Assembly (NCBI GenBank): GCA_947176915.1
Contig: CAMWSM010000005.1
Location: forward strand, 1 to 64,000
Reading direction: 5' to 3'
DNA: 64,000 bases
Source: an uncultured Porphyromonadaceae bacterium
GTDB taxonomy: Bacteria; Bacteroidota; Bacteroidia; Bacteroidales; Muribaculaceae
The number at the start of each line of letters is the position of its first letter. The stretch's first letter is position 1. This document shows positions 27,346 through 36,999 of this stretch, one piece after another. Under the pieces are notes generated by a model. The model saw nothing but the letters and a program-made list of their open reading frames with translations. It ran no database searches and was not told the DNA's origin. A program made the position numbers and the translations under genes.

Positions 27346-27461
27346 GGAATAACTTGGATGATATTATTTTCCGGCTCTTACAGTTGTGGAGTATGTTCCT
27401 ATTACGGGAGAGTTATCGGAACGACGGAGAGAAGCAGCGATATTGAATTTTGACGGGAAAG

Positions 27462-27488
27462 GTCGGGGCAGGGACTGCCCCGACTCCC
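27462..27488. repeat. GGGGCAGGGACTGCCCC hairpin repeat, copy 4
   Basis: GTCGGGGCAG-GGA-CTGCCCCGAC, a 10-base-pair stem, then tccc. Here the outer GTC pairs with GAC, extending the stem beyond copies 1-3. The rest of 27346-27590 holds no gene I can support; a short minus-strand frame there is discussed under rejected items. Confidence 0.75.
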
Positions 27489-27590
27489 AGCCGGGGTGAA
27501 GGGAATTTAAGAATCATTAAGATGTGGGGGTGAGGTTTAGTTAAAAATCAGAATTATTGTTAAATAGAGGTGGGTGGGAGGATGTAGCGA

Positions 27591-27621
27591 TTTGAAGAGA
27601 GCGGAAAATTTGCTAACTTTG
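27591..27621 (+). promoter_or_regulatory. promoter of the fimbrial operon
   Basis: TTTG (27591-27594), 19 bases, TAACTTTG (27614-27621), a full consensus match. The first gene starts at 27876, so the leader is about 250 bases, far longer than others in this window. The leader contains an inverted repeat AATATTC-T-GAATATT (about 27667-27681) and no open frame of note. Confidence 0.75.
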
Positions 27622-27875
27622 TAACGAAAATAATAATCGCTTTCAATAATAATTGACAATCACTTCAATATTCTGAATATTCCCTGATCCTAAGTAAAAA
27701 GAAGGTGAGAAGATCAGTAAAGGCATTCCTTAGTGTAGATTTTTGCATGCGAATGCACGCTTTGCACAGCCTGTATTCTGAATAAAGTTTTGCATTCACC
27801 GGAAAACAGATAGTCCGGCGGATGGCTGAAATATGTGATTTGTTCCCCGATTGAAAAAACATAAACGTTAAGGTT

Positions 27876-29426
27876 ATGAGACTATTTACTTTTCCTAATC
27901 CAAAAGGATTGCTTTACATTTTCATGGCAATAATAATGGTTGGCTGTGTTGATGTAAGCTCCGAGCCTGACAATCCGGATGAAGACAGGAACGACCGTTA
28001 TCTGTTGATTAATATTTCCGAGACCGGAGGGATTTATTCCCGGGCAGATTACGAATTTGACAGCGGTACGATTGAGGAGAATGCAATAAACGACATATCG
28101 TTTTATCTCTTTAAATCAGACGGATCACCCTATTTAATGTATCAGCCGGGAGAGTCCTCAGGAGAGAGCAGCAATAGGGTTGTTCTCCAGACAGAAGATA
28201 GCGGCAAAGGCATGCTTTCAATGCTTCTGATTCTTGGCAATCCTGTGAATATGAATGATGGTGGCCTTTCCAGACTTATTGCTGTGGCAAATTTAGGAAA
28301 TGAAGGCTATCAGTCATCCTTCGAAAATCTTTCTATGACCGATTTCTCCAAAAAGATTATCAAACTCCATCCACAAAGCGGAAACGGCATCATAATGACC
28401 AGTTCCACATATTTTGACGGAGAGAACAGAAAGATTTTCTGGACCGATATTGCTGCGGTCCACCTCCAATCCACCCCGGGCGGGGCGAAGGAGAATCCTG
28501 TTACAGTCAATCTTGAAAGAATAATGGCAAAGGTAACAGTAAATGTAACTCCCACTTCCGGAGCTGTGGACAGCAACGGCAGATTTAAGGTGGCACGAAA
28601 GGTTTTGGTTGGCAAAGATAATGTAAAAGAGGAGAAGGAGTTATTTGCAGAGGTTTTGGGTTGGGATCTGAACGCTACATCCAATCAAACCTCATTGATA
28701 AAGAATGTGATTCCGGAGAAAGTGCCTTTTGCAAGTTGGAATCATCCCTCTTTAAAGCGCAGCTATTGGGCTGAAATCCCTTCGGGCACTGCTCCTGCCA
28801 AGAGTTTCAACTGGGACGGTCTTTCCCGATCGATAGGTTCGTCAGCTTACTGCTATGAAAATACGCTCCAGCCGAAAGCCGGTCATTTTCAGGATGCCAC
28901 AACAGATGCCACCAAAGTCCTTATAAAGGCGCGTATTACCGATTCATACGGCACTCCGCAGGATATGGTAAGTCTGGGAGGAGTGCTGTATGAGACTCCT
29001 GTCATGAAGAGATGGATTGCGGAGGTGGCAGATCCAGAAGGTAAAGATGAAGGCAAAGTAAGGTTTGTACGTCGGGAGGAGACAGGAAGGCGCCATGTTG
29101 TTGAAGCCTACTATGAAGATACGAAAGTTGAAGGATTTGACAATCTACGCCACTGGGAGGATGGGGCGTGCTATTATGTAGCCAACCTTCGCCATGCTTT
29201 CACCTCCTCCTCCGATACTTCAGAGGCTGTTCCTGTGTATGGAGTGGTCAGGAATCATTCCTATATGTTGAATATAAGTTCCATAGCCGGCCTCGGCACT
29301 CCGGGTGGGAAAGATGATCATGACACTCCCGAGAATCCTGAACGGCAGATAGACACTACTGTGAAGGCAGACGTTGTTATTCTTCCATGGCATCTTATGA
29401 GCTTCGATGTAGATGTAGAGACTTGA
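27876..29426 (+). CDS. Mfa1/FimA-like fimbrial shaft lipoprotein
   Basis: 516 residues. SPII signal with lipobox MVGC near residue 24. The body matches the Bacteroidetes fimbrillin (P. gingivalis Mfa1/FimA) plan: two beta-sandwich domains, with late motifs CYYVANLRHAF and VVRNHSYMLNISSIAGLGTP, and a terminal strand LPWHLMSFDVDVET. These pilins are exported as lipoproteins, cut by an Arg-specific protease near the N-terminus, and polymerise by strand exchange. It is the first gene of the operon and should be the main shaft subunit. Confidence 0.87.
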   Translation: MRLFTFPNPKGLLYIFMAIIMVGCVDVSSEPDNPDEDRNDRYLLINISETGGIYSRADYEFDSGTIEENAINDISFYLFKSDGSPYLMYQPGESSGESSNRVVLQTEDSGKGMLSMLLILGNPVNMNDGGLSRLIAVANLGNEGYQSSFENLSMTDFSKKIIKLHPQSGNGIIMTSSTYFDGENRKIFWTDIAAVHLQSTPGGAKENPVTVNLERIMAKVTVNVTPTSGAVDSNGRFKVARKVLVGKDNVKEEKELFAEVLGWDLNATSNQTSLIKNVIPEKVPFASWNHPSLKRSYWAEIPSGTAPAKSFNWDGLSRSIGSSAYCYENTLQPKAGHFQDATTDATKVLIKARITDSYGTPQDMVSLGGVLYETPVMKRWIAEVADPEGKDEGKVRFVRREETGRRHVVEAYYEDTKVEGFDNLRHWEDGACYYVANLRHAFTSSSDTSEAVPVYGVVRNHSYMLNISSIAGLGTPGGKDDHDTPENPERQIDTTVKADVVILPWHLMSFDVDVET

Positions 29427-29455
29427 AATAAAAGGAATTTTGAAATTTGAAACAA

Positions 29456-30550
29456 ATGAAACGAAATATATTCCCTAATAGCATAATAACCCTGTTAAGT
29501 GTTTTCGCAGGAATCTTTTTCGCAGGGTGCCGTGAAGATGTCGCGCCTGCTGAATCCGGTCCTGTCGGAAGTATGGTTTCGCTGACCTTCAATCTTGACT
29601 CCGGAATGACACGTGGGGATGGGCATCCTGAATGGGGGGATGACGATTCCACCTCAAAATTATATGAAGGATGGATTCATGTCTACATCCATGATGCAGA
29701 GACAGATGAGCTCAAATTGCATCTTACGGACGGAAAAGCCTCTTCCTACGGCACAATATTGACCGAGAAACTTGGTGAGGGAAAATTCAAGGTAGAGCTT
29801 TCAACAAGAAATCTCACACCCGGACGAAAATACAGATTGAGTGTAATGGCAAATTGTCAGGATCCGGAAGGCAATTTATACACAGTTGCATCTCCTTTCA
29901 GGAATACGAGTGAAGATAAAACATTTTTGCAGAAACCTCATTTCACCCCTTTCTCAGGATTCCGGACTTTTATTCTTGACTCGCAAGCTGAAGAATCATC
30001 AGAGCAGATATTGAGTGATATAAAGATGATGAGATCGGCGTCGAGAATAGATGTTGTTTTAGGAGATGAGATGAAAGATAAATGGAAAATAGGGAGCGCT
30101 TTATTGCCGGGGTTCGGTAACAAGCTCTATGCCTATTCCTACGCCTCTCCTAAGCTTGAGAATATAAGGGACGTAGACGGAACTGAGGATCTTTCCATGG
30201 AACAGATATTCAATCCCTATACAACGGTAAAAATGACTGATCCTGCAGGAGAAGACATAATGCTGAGAGATGTTAACGATGACGGCACCTCATTTCGGAT
30301 CTATCTCCCCGAACAGGCTAATCCGTTGGAGGGTGAAGAGCTCTATATAAAGCTTAATCTTCAGCATCTCCGGACGGGACAAGATATTGAGGCGAAGCTA
30401 TATATACGTGATTTGACAGGTGTATCGCTAAATCTTGTTAGAAATCATATCTACCGCTACACCATCAGGACAGTCAAGCCACTTTTTGATGTAGATGTAG
30501 CGATAATTTCCCCTCAACAAAAAGAGATAGACGTTCCATCATTCAATTAA
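29456..30550 (+). CDS. FimB/Mfa2-type fimbrial anchor or minor subunit
   Basis: 364 residues from the ATG at 29456; the track uses a TTG three codons earlier. Lipobox FFAGC after a hydrophobic segment (ITLLSVFAGIFFAGC). The fold cues are those of FimB/Mfa2 proteins: VSLTFNLDSGMTRG, GWIHVYIHDAE, RKYRLSVMANCQ and the closing NLVRNHIYRYTIRTVK. In P. gingivalis Mfa2 anchors the fimbria to the outer membrane and limits its length. It follows the shaft gene by about 30 bases. Confidence 0.86.
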   Translation: MKRNIFPNSIITLLSVFAGIFFAGCREDVAPAESGPVGSMVSLTFNLDSGMTRGDGHPEWGDDDSTSKLYEGWIHVYIHDAETDELKLHLTDGKASSYGTILTEKLGEGKFKVELSTRNLTPGRKYRLSVMANCQDPEGNLYTVASPFRNTSEDKTFLQKPHFTPFSGFRTFILDSQAEESSEQILSDIKMMRSASRIDVVLGDEMKDKWKIGSALLPGFGNKLYAYSYASPKLENIRDVDGTEDLSMEQIFNPYTTVKMTDPAGEDIMLRDVNDDGTSFRIYLPEQANPLEGEELYIKLNLQHLRTGQDIEAKLYIRDLTGVSLNLVRNHIYRYTIRTVKPLFDVDVAIISPQQKEIDVPSFN

Positions 30551-30569
30551 AATATCCCTTAAATAAAAG

Positions 30570-33500
30570 ATGAAACTTGGATTATATAAAACAATGATAG
30601 TTAAGAGTCTGCTTATCCTAATAGGAGTAGGCGGACTGACCGGTTGCGTGGACGACACGCTATATGAAGAGAATGTCGGGAACGGGGATATTGTGGAGAT
30701 GTCTGTCGGAGTTTCACTCCCCGAGGCAGGGGATAAGGAGGTGCTGACCCGTTCAATTGATGGGAAACTGCCCTTGCAGATTTATGACCTTATGGTGTTT
30801 GCCTTCGACGCTAAAGGTGAGATTGCTCAGCGTTATTTCTTCAGTAATCTTAAAGAGGGTGTGAATGAGTGTGATGCCGAATGGTCAAGTGACCCGACAG
30901 CCCGTCTTCAGGCGGACGAAACTGCGAGTCATATCTCATTGCTCAACCTCAGGGTGCCCTCCGGAAAGGGTTATCTTATGGCGGTTGCCAACGTAGAGAT
31001 TCTCTCCACTACATTGCTCGCTCAACTCAGAAATATTACAACCCGGAATGAATTGCTCGCCCTTCAGACCCCCTATCTCCATTATGACTCCAATGCGTCC
31101 ATTCTTTCAGGGGGATATATGGAGAGCGCTACTGCAAGTATAGATAGCTTTAATCCTTCCGGAGAGGTTGTGTTTCGTTCGGGAAGTCTGAACGGAAAGA
31201 TTCATCTTGTGTCGACAGCCGCTGCCATACGATTTAATATAAACGGAAAGGGGAGCGGCTCGAAGGGTGGAGCCTTCACTCTTGAAAGCTATGAATTTGT
31301 CAACCTTCCTGCTGCCACTCCACTAATTTCGCAGATAGGGACTAAGGAAGAATATGTACGTCCGGTTACAACGGGAGAGATTGAGGTTTTTGAAGAAACA
31401 GGGGTTAATAACTATACTTTTAGTTATGAGCAGTTGGAGTATCTCGGGAAAAGCGAAGGAATAGAAGATTACCTGCGTCGTGCAGACTGGGACCAAAAGG
31501 CAAGCGAATCTTCCCGTTATAAAGTATTCACCAAAGCACCTTCAACCGCCCCCTACGTTATCCTTCGGGGTAAGTATAGCGGCAAGTCAGCATACGTTGA
31601 CGAGAATGGGAATAATAAAGAGGGAAATGTAGAGGCAAGAGTTGTCTATTACATCTTTCTCGGCCATGACTCTAAGACCGATCCTAATGATTTCTCCACA
31701 CGCCGAAATTGGGAATATGTCTATAACATCTCCATAAACGGGATAAACGATATAACCGTAGAGGTAAACCGTAAGGACAATACAGTCAGGCAGGATGCTG
31801 AAGGGGATGTGATTGTGATGGATTCAGATGCAAGTCATCGTTTTGATGCCCATTATTGTCAAGTAGAATTCTCCATGACCATGAAAGAGATTCGAGAACT
31901 TTACAATAATCAACTTCTTGGCTTCAGAGTAATTGTCCCTGCTTATGGTATTGATGAAGAATTGATGCTACGTTGGACCGGAAGCGGGTATGCCGACGAT
32001 AACGGTACATTAGGAGTGTATGATGCTACTACAGGCGACCCTGTTGCTGCTACTTCGGAGAATTATTATCTGAAGAAAGGTAATATGGATATGAATAACC
32101 TTGCATGTGTTGCTGCGGATTGGCTCAGGTTTTATCAGCATGGCTCAGATAAGAAGTCTACGATAGATGAAATTAGTGAACCGGTAAAAGTTAATTACTC
32201 GGATAAACTAAAGAAAGTCAACTCCAACAACAAGCCGTACATGCTGACAATATATAGATTTCTGAGACAATTGGTAAATCTAGCTAAATCTGACAGATTA
32301 GATTCAGAGTCAATAATATTTACAGTCTTTGTTCAGGAAAACTATTACGGCAATAATTGGAATGATAGGATGGTCATGAATCAGGGAAGATCTGGTACTT
32401 CCGGAAATGTTCATTGGAGTCAGTTTGTAAATAAAGATGATAGGAAGGTACTTCTATTTCCAACTACCCAACATAGTTCTGACGGAGCATCATCATACTC
32501 TAATCCTCGGCGTGTTTTTTCCCAACGCTCAATTCGTACAGTATATAAGCCTATGGAGAAGACAGGATATAAGGCATGGGGTACTGAAAGCGTTGAGGAA
32601 TTCTTTTTGCCCACTGCGAGTTCTAAACCAAGCTGGTATAAAGGAGATAATTGGGCTTCTGCGAGAAAAATGCTACGGATTGCTGAGGTGGGTTCTGATG
32701 ATAAGCGAAGTGCATTTAAGACTCATCTTAAATCCATGAGTTATACATCTGATGATTATGCCCGGGCGGCTTCTTTCAATACTTTAAAAGGAAAGCAATG
32801 GACTACCTATTTAAATTATAATAGCAAGTATCTAAATAATTCCGAATATCGGATTTCAGGGAATGTGAGAATAAAGACAACTGGAGATTATACTACACAA
32901 GAGGATATGATTTCGGCTTGTCTTGGTAGAAACCGTGATTTGGACGGCGATGGAGTTATTGATGCTAAAGAAATCAGATGGTATGTTCCCGGCATCCGTC
33001 AGTTGCAAGCTTTATATGTAGGAAATGCTGGTTTGCCAACAGAGGCACGCCTTTATCAGAAGGAAGCTAATGAGGGTAAATGGGTATATAAACACTATCT
33101 TTCTGCTACTCGTCATGAGGGAGATGATACAAATGCCGTGCTTTGGGCAGAGGAGGGTCCTTCGACAGGACAGGCACACAGTAGTTACGCCTACGGTGTT
33201 CACGTGAGATGTGTGAGAGATTTAGGTACAAATCTGAGTGATGCGTACGGAGAATGGGGTAGCTCATTTGAAGTTCACAAGGTTAACTCAGGGCACTCTG
33301 CGGGTTATATTAATATAAATTTATTAAATGATAACTGTGTAAGGGATGCTTTAGAGAATAAAGATCTTTCCGGAGTTGTTACCACGTTCAGTAACTCTAA
33401 TCGACCCGCACGTAGTTTCTATTATGCAAACAAGCTGATAAATGTTGGACCGACAAAAACATTCAGCTATTCCAACGGGAAAACTTATGTGCTTCCAGAC

Positions 33501-33905
33501 TGGACTTCACCCTCTCTGATAAGTGTAGATTCAGAGAATCGTAAAAGTGAGACTAATCCTCAGAAGCGTTCTCTGTGTGCAGAAAATTTTGGACAAGGAT
33601 GGAGAACTCCTACTATATCCGAGATTGCTATAATGTATTGGGCTGGGTTATTTGAACGAGAAACAAATATCTTGAGTCGTACCAGATATGTTTTTTGGAA
33701 TAATCCTGATAAATATGGTACAGATCTCTTTACAGGTAAATGGAATGATAAGGGTGGCCGTGATCCGCATTCGTTTAGTGAAGGAGAATTCCGATTGCGT
33801 TATCCTTGGAAAAATTTAACCCTACCAACTGCCAAGGATCCGGGTAATATTACGCAGATTACGGGACACTATGGAGGAATATTGTGTGTTAAAGATAAAT
33901 TCTGA
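30570..33905 (+). CDS. DUF4906-type large fimbrial accessory/tip lipoprotein
   Basis: 1111 residues. Lipobox LTGC at about residue 26. The N-terminal third is fimbrillin-like (LPLQIYDLMVFAFDAKGEI, SGKGYLMAVANVEI); the middle carries DUF4906-like sequence (WEYVYNISINGINDITVEV); the C-terminal part holds a perfect EF-hand-like loop, DLDGDGVIDAKE (residues 790-801), and a block FGQGWRTPTISEIAIMYWAG of the kind seen in FISUMP-like surface domains. Such proteins sit at the tip or side of fimbriae. From about 32.1 kb on, the gene looks more A/T-rich than its first half by eye, which may mean a swapped distal module. It lies 19 bases after the anchor gene. Confidence 0.8.
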   Translation: MKLGLYKTMIVKSLLILIGVGGLTGCVDDTLYEENVGNGDIVEMSVGVSLPEAGDKEVLTRSIDGKLPLQIYDLMVFAFDAKGEIAQRYFFSNLKEGVNECDAEWSSDPTARLQADETASHISLLNLRVPSGKGYLMAVANVEILSTTLLAQLRNITTRNELLALQTPYLHYDSNASILSGGYMESATASIDSFNPSGEVVFRSGSLNGKIHLVSTAAAIRFNINGKGSGSKGGAFTLESYEFVNLPAATPLISQIGTKEEYVRPVTTGEIEVFEETGVNNYTFSYEQLEYLGKSEGIEDYLRRADWDQKASESSRYKVFTKAPSTAPYVILRGKYSGKSAYVDENGNNKEGNVEARVVYYIFLGHDSKTDPNDFSTRRNWEYVYNISINGINDITVEVNRKDNTVRQDAEGDVIVMDSDASHRFDAHYCQVEFSMTMKEIRELYNNQLLGFRVIVPAYGIDEELMLRWTGSGYADDNGTLGVYDATTGDPVAATSENYYLKKGNMDMNNLACVAADWLRFYQHGSDKKSTIDEISEPVKVNYSDKLKKVNSNNKPYMLTIYRFLRQLVNLAKSDRLDSESIIFTVFVQENYYGNNWNDRMVMNQGRSGTSGNVHWSQFVNKDDRKVLLFPTTQHSSDGASSYSNPRRVFSQRSIRTVYKPMEKTGYKAWGTESVEEFFLPTASSKPSWYKGDNWASARKMLRIAEVGSDDKRSAFKTHLKSMSYTSDDYARAASFNTLKGKQWTTYLNYNSKYLNNSEYRISGNVRIKTTGDYTTQEDMISACLGRNRDLDGDGVIDAKEIRWYVPGIRQLQALYVGNAGLPTEARLYQKEANEGKWVYKHYLSATRHEGDDTNAVLWAEEGPSTGQAHSSYAYGVHVRCVRDLGTNLSDAYGEWGSSFEVHKVNSGHSAGYININLLNDNCVRDALENKDLSGVVTTFSNSNRPARSFYYANKLINVGPTKTFSYSNGKTYVLPDWTSPSLISVDSENRKSETNPQKRSLCAENFGQGWRTPTISEIAIMYWAGLFERETNILSRTRYVFWNNPDKYGTDLFTGKWNDKGGRDPHSFSEGEFRLRYPWKNLTLPTAKDPGNITQITGHYGGILCVKDKF

Positions 33906-33910
33906 GAAAG

Positions 33911-34870
33911 ATGAATAAGAAGTTTTGTTCCGGCATAGTTACCCTTGCTCTTCTGTCGATGGTGATAGGGATTCTGTTGGCGGGATGTGGCAAAGTGGTG
34001 AAGAGTGGGGATAGTAGGGAGGTGTCTGTCGAAGACACCTCCACCTATTCCTTACCTTTGCCACAGCCACCATCTTCCCTTGACGCCAACAGGAGGATGG
34101 AGTTTATCGCCCGTCATTTTTGGGATTCAATGGACTGGCAGGATACCCTCCGTTTGAACTCAGATCGCTTCATGGGAGAATCTATGGCTAATTACGGGAG
34201 TGTGCTCCTATCCGTTGAAGAGTCAAAGCGTGGCGCTATGGTGGTGGGGATGGTCAACAGCCTTTCCTCAAATCAAAAGGCACTTGAGACAGTTTCAGAC
34301 TATGCTTACAAGTATTTTTATTATCCCGGTGCTCCCCAATATGACGCTGAACTTTATCTGCTTTTTGTCAACCCTCTTCTTGCACAGACTGATCTCAATG
34401 AAGCTGAACGTGTAAGGCTGGAGAGCCGTAAAATCGAGATTCTGAAGAATCGAAAAGGAAGAAGGGCTGCTGATTTCAATTTTATTGATACCGATGGTAA
34501 GAACAGACGTTTCAGCTCCTTATTTCCCGATGCAGAAATACGCATTCTGATGCTTTATGATCCGGAATGCAATGTCTGCGATGAAGCTGTCCGCCTTATG
34601 AGCAAGGAGGGAGATTTTTCGAATGCTGTGAAGGAACACCGCGTCGGTGTGATAGCAGTCAATGCCTATGGGCAGCCACAGGGAGGTAAGGCGCAAAGGA
34701 AAGCCGGCATGCCTTCCGACTGGATTGTGGGTTATTCCCCGGAGGGGGAGATTGAGGAAAAAGAGATTTATATTATCCGCGCCACTCCCACCATTTATAT
34801 CCTTAATAAGGAGGGGACAGTGATTGAGAAAGAGATCACTCTCGACCGTTTGGCAGAGATTGTCGGATAA
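33911..34870 (+). CDS. DUF5106-type thioredoxin-fold lipoprotein
   Basis: 319 residues. SPII signal with lipobox LAGC. An N-terminal helical DUF5106-like part (ARHFWDSMDWQDTLRLN, KYFYYPGAPQYDAELYL) leads to a thioredoxin-like domain starting at GRRAADFNFIDTDGK with a CNVC active site (DPECNVCDEA) and the cis-proline region IIRATPTIYIL. It is likely a periplasm-facing thiol-disulfide protein. It starts six bases after the tip gene, so it is part of the fimbrial operon. No redox partner is encoded next to it. Confidence 0.85.
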   Translation: MNKKFCSGIVTLALLSMVIGILLAGCGKVVKSGDSREVSVEDTSTYSLPLPQPPSSLDANRRMEFIARHFWDSMDWQDTLRLNSDRFMGESMANYGSVLLSVEESKRGAMVVGMVNSLSSNQKALETVSDYAYKYFYYPGAPQYDAELYLLFVNPLLAQTDLNEAERVRLESRKIEILKNRKGRRAADFNFIDTDGKNRRFSSLFPDAEIRILMLYDPECNVCDEAVRLMSKEGDFSNAVKEHRVGVIAVNAYGQPQGGKAQRKAGMPSDWIVGYSPEGEIEEKEIYIIRATPTIYILNKEGTVIEKEITLDRLAEIVG

Positions 34871-34924
34871 ATTGTGTGAAGAATTTCCTTTTAGATAGGA
34901 AAGTTGATAATTATTGATTAAATT

Positions 34925-34965
34925 TGCAAGTTCTCGCTTGAATGAGTGGGGACTTGCATTTTTTA
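34925..34965 (+). terminator. terminator-like hairpin between the fimbrial operon and cysE
   Basis: GCAAGTTC...(G)GGACTTGC followed by ATTTTTTATT. The left arm begins at a -7-like TAAATTTG (34919-34926), so it could be either the fimbrial operon terminator or an early hairpin in the cysE leader. Confidence 0.6.
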
Positions 34966-34985
34966 TTCAATAAATACAGTATAAT

Positions 34986-35891
34986 ATGACTGATAAGATA
35001 GAGGCTACTATTCTTGCCAATATACAGCGCCTTTCGCAGGCATTGGAAGAGGAGAAGAAGATGATAACGAGCACGGATGGTGCCTTTCCTTCGGTGGAGG
35101 GATTGAAAGAGGTGATACGCTTTGCGAATAATATATTTTTTCCTGACTTATTTGATAAGAGAAGGAACGGTTGTGAGATTCGATCATTCTATATTGGCGT
35201 TGCTGTGGAGAAGCTTTACTCCACGTTGTCGAAGGAGATCGCCCGTGCATTGATGTTCGGCACTGAGATAAGGGAGGAAGAGGCTTTCAGGCGTGGAAAA
35301 GAGTTGGCAGCCGCCTTTATCGACACGATGCCGGAGATAAAGAGACTGCTGTATACCGATGTCCAGGCAATGTATCAGAATGACCCTGCCGTAGATAATT
35401 GCGGAGAGGTAATCCTTTGTTATCCCGTTGTGAGGGCAATGGTGCATTATCGTGTGGCACATTCGCTTTTTAAACTGAATATTCCTGTCTTGCCCCGCAT
35501 ACTTACAGAATTGGCGCATTCGGCAACCGGAATAGACATTCATCCGGGTGCGGAAATAGGTGAATTTTTCGCTATTGATCACGGTACGGGTGTGGTTATA
35601 GGGGAGACCTGTATCATAGGTCATCATGTAACTCTTTATCAGGGAGTAACGCTTGGAGCGAAAAATTTCACCCTTGATTCTAACGGACATCCGATCAACG
35701 TGCCTCGCCATCCTATATTGGAGGATTACGTAACGGTTTATTCAAATGCCTCGGTGCTTGGGAGAATAACGGTAGGTCGCGGCTCTATAATAGGTGGTAA
35801 CGTCTGGCTTACCAATTCCGTCCCTGCAGAATCGCGCATACTTCAGCGCAAACCTATGGCTACAACGTTTATCGACGGATTAGGCATCTGA
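34986..35891 (+). CDS. cysE: serine O-acetyltransferase
   Basis: 301 residues. The N-terminal helical domain precedes a left-handed beta-helix with hexapeptide repeats (GIDIHPGAEIGEFFAIDHGTG, VVIGETCIIGHHVTLYQGVTLGA, RHPILEDYVTVYSNASVLG); the catalytic His-Asp pair lies in AIDHGTGVVIGE. The enzyme makes O-acetylserine from serine and acetyl-CoA. It is the long form common in Bacteroidetes. cysK lies 157 bases downstream on the same strand and uses its product. Confidence 0.95.
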   Translation: MTDKIEATILANIQRLSQALEEEKKMITSTDGAFPSVEGLKEVIRFANNIFFPDLFDKRRNGCEIRSFYIGVAVEKLYSTLSKEIARALMFGTEIREEEAFRRGKELAAAFIDTMPEIKRLLYTDVQAMYQNDPAVDNCGEVILCYPVVRAMVHYRVAHSLFKLNIPVLPRILTELAHSATGIDIHPGAEIGEFFAIDHGTGVVIGETCIIGHHVTLYQGVTLGAKNFTLDSNGHPINVPRHPILEDYVTVYSNASVLGRITVGRGSIIGGNVWLTNSVPAESRILQRKPMATTFIDGLGI

Positions 35892-35899
35892 GGGTGAAT

Positions 35900-35917
35900 A
35901 TACCACAACAATGGTAT
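35900..35917. promoter_or_regulatory. possible operator in front of cysK
   Basis: Perfect inverted repeat ATACCA-CAACAA-TGGTAT just after the cysE stop, overlapping where a -33 element should be for the -7 box at 35940. Placement fits a repressor or activator site; no regulator is identified. Confidence 0.35.
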
Positions 35918-35939
35918 TTCCGGGGTTAGGAAAGGGTTG

Positions 35940-35947
35940 TAATTTTG
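35940..35947 (+). promoter_or_regulatory. -7 box of cysK
   Basis: TAATTTTG about 100 bases before the cysK ATG. The upstream spacing places TTTC where TTTG would be ideal. Confidence 0.5.
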
Positions 35948-36048
35948 CATTGTCGGAAAGATAAAGCTTTCATCGGCATAATAAGTAAATGTTGGAAATA
36001 TAAACAAAAAATACTCCAGGCAGGAGGATAAAGTCAGCACCCATAATT

Positions 36049-36999
36049 ATGGCAAAAATAGTCAGCAATCTCACAGAACTTATCGGCAACACCCCTCTTC
36101 TTGAAGTAAAGAATATCGAGAAGGCAGAGAATCTAAAGGCGAAGGTGGTTGTTAAACTGGAGTATTTCAATCCCGGTGGAAGCGTAAAAGATCGCATTGC
36201 TCTTGCCATGATCGAGGATGCAGAGAAAAAGGGTGAACTCAAGCCGGGGGCAGTAATAATTGAGCCGACGAGCGGCAACACCGGCATAGGTCTTGCATGG
36301 GTATCGTCAGTAAAAGGCTATAAGCTTATCCTTACCATGCCTGAGACCATGAGCATCGAGCGTCAGAATCTTCTGAAAGCATTAGGAGCGACATTAGTGC
36401 TTACTCCCGGTTCAGAAGGGATGAAAGGGGCCATAAAGAGGGCTAACGAACTCAAAGAGGCTAATCCCGGATCGGTCATCTTGCAGCAGTTTGAGAATCC
36501 GGCCAATCCTGCCGTTCATCGCCGCACTACAGGAGAGGAGATATGGCGAGACACAGATGGAAAAGTAGATATTTTTGTAGCAGGAGTGGGTACAGGAGGT
36601 ACGGTCAGCGGCACTTCCGAGGCATTGAAAGCTCATAACCCGGCTATCAAGACAATAGCTGTGGAGCCGGAAAGCTCACCGGTGTTGTCAGGCGGAAAGC
36701 CCGGACCCCATAAAATTCAGGGTATAGGAGCCGGTTTTATTCCCGGCAACTTTCATGCAGAGGCTGTGGATGAAGTGATCGCAATTCCGGACAATGAAGC
36801 CATCAAGACCTCCAGGCTGCTTGCAGAGAAAGAGGGTCTGCTGGTCGGTATATCCTCAGGCGCAGCCTTGGCAGCCGCTTTGCATGAGGCTAAGAAAGAT
36901 GAGAATGAGGGGAAAACTATCGTAGCCCTTCTTCCTGACACCGGAGAGCGTTATCTTTCAACCGTTCTTTATGCGTTCGATGATTACCCCGTTGAATAA
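36049..36999 (+). CDS. cysK: cysteine synthase A (O-acetylserine sulfhydrylase)
   Basis: 316 residues. PLP-binding motif [12 protein letters not shown] with the Schiff-base lysine, the substrate loop [13 protein letters not shown], the glycine loop [13 protein letters not shown], and the C-terminal [12 protein letters not shown] are all present. It converts O-acetylserine and sulfide to cysteine. Together with cysE directly upstream it completes cysteine synthesis; own promoter likely. The 3' end overlaps the response regulator gene by 20 bases. Confidence 0.97.
   Translation: MAKIVSNLTELIGNTPLLEVKNIEKAENLKAKVVVKLEYFNPGGSVKDRIALAMIEDAEKKGELKPGAVIIEPTSGNTGIGLAWVSSVKGYKLILTMPETMSIERQNLLKALGATLVLTPGSEGMKGAIKRANELKEANPGSVILQQFENPANPAVHRRTTGEEIWRDTDGKVDIFVAGVGTGGTVSGTSEALKAHNPAIKTIAVEPESSPVLSGGKPGPHKIQGIGAGFIPGNFHAEAVDEVIAIPDNEAIKTSRLLAEKEGLLVGISSGAALAAALHEAKKDENEGKTIVALLPDTGERYLSTVLYAFDDYPVE

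Noticed and set aside
27362-27460. Short minus-strand frame ending ...IGTYSTTVRAGK, resembling the last strand of a surface protein
   Set aside because: About 30 codons, no start, and interrupted upstream by the hairpin repeat; too little to call a remnant.
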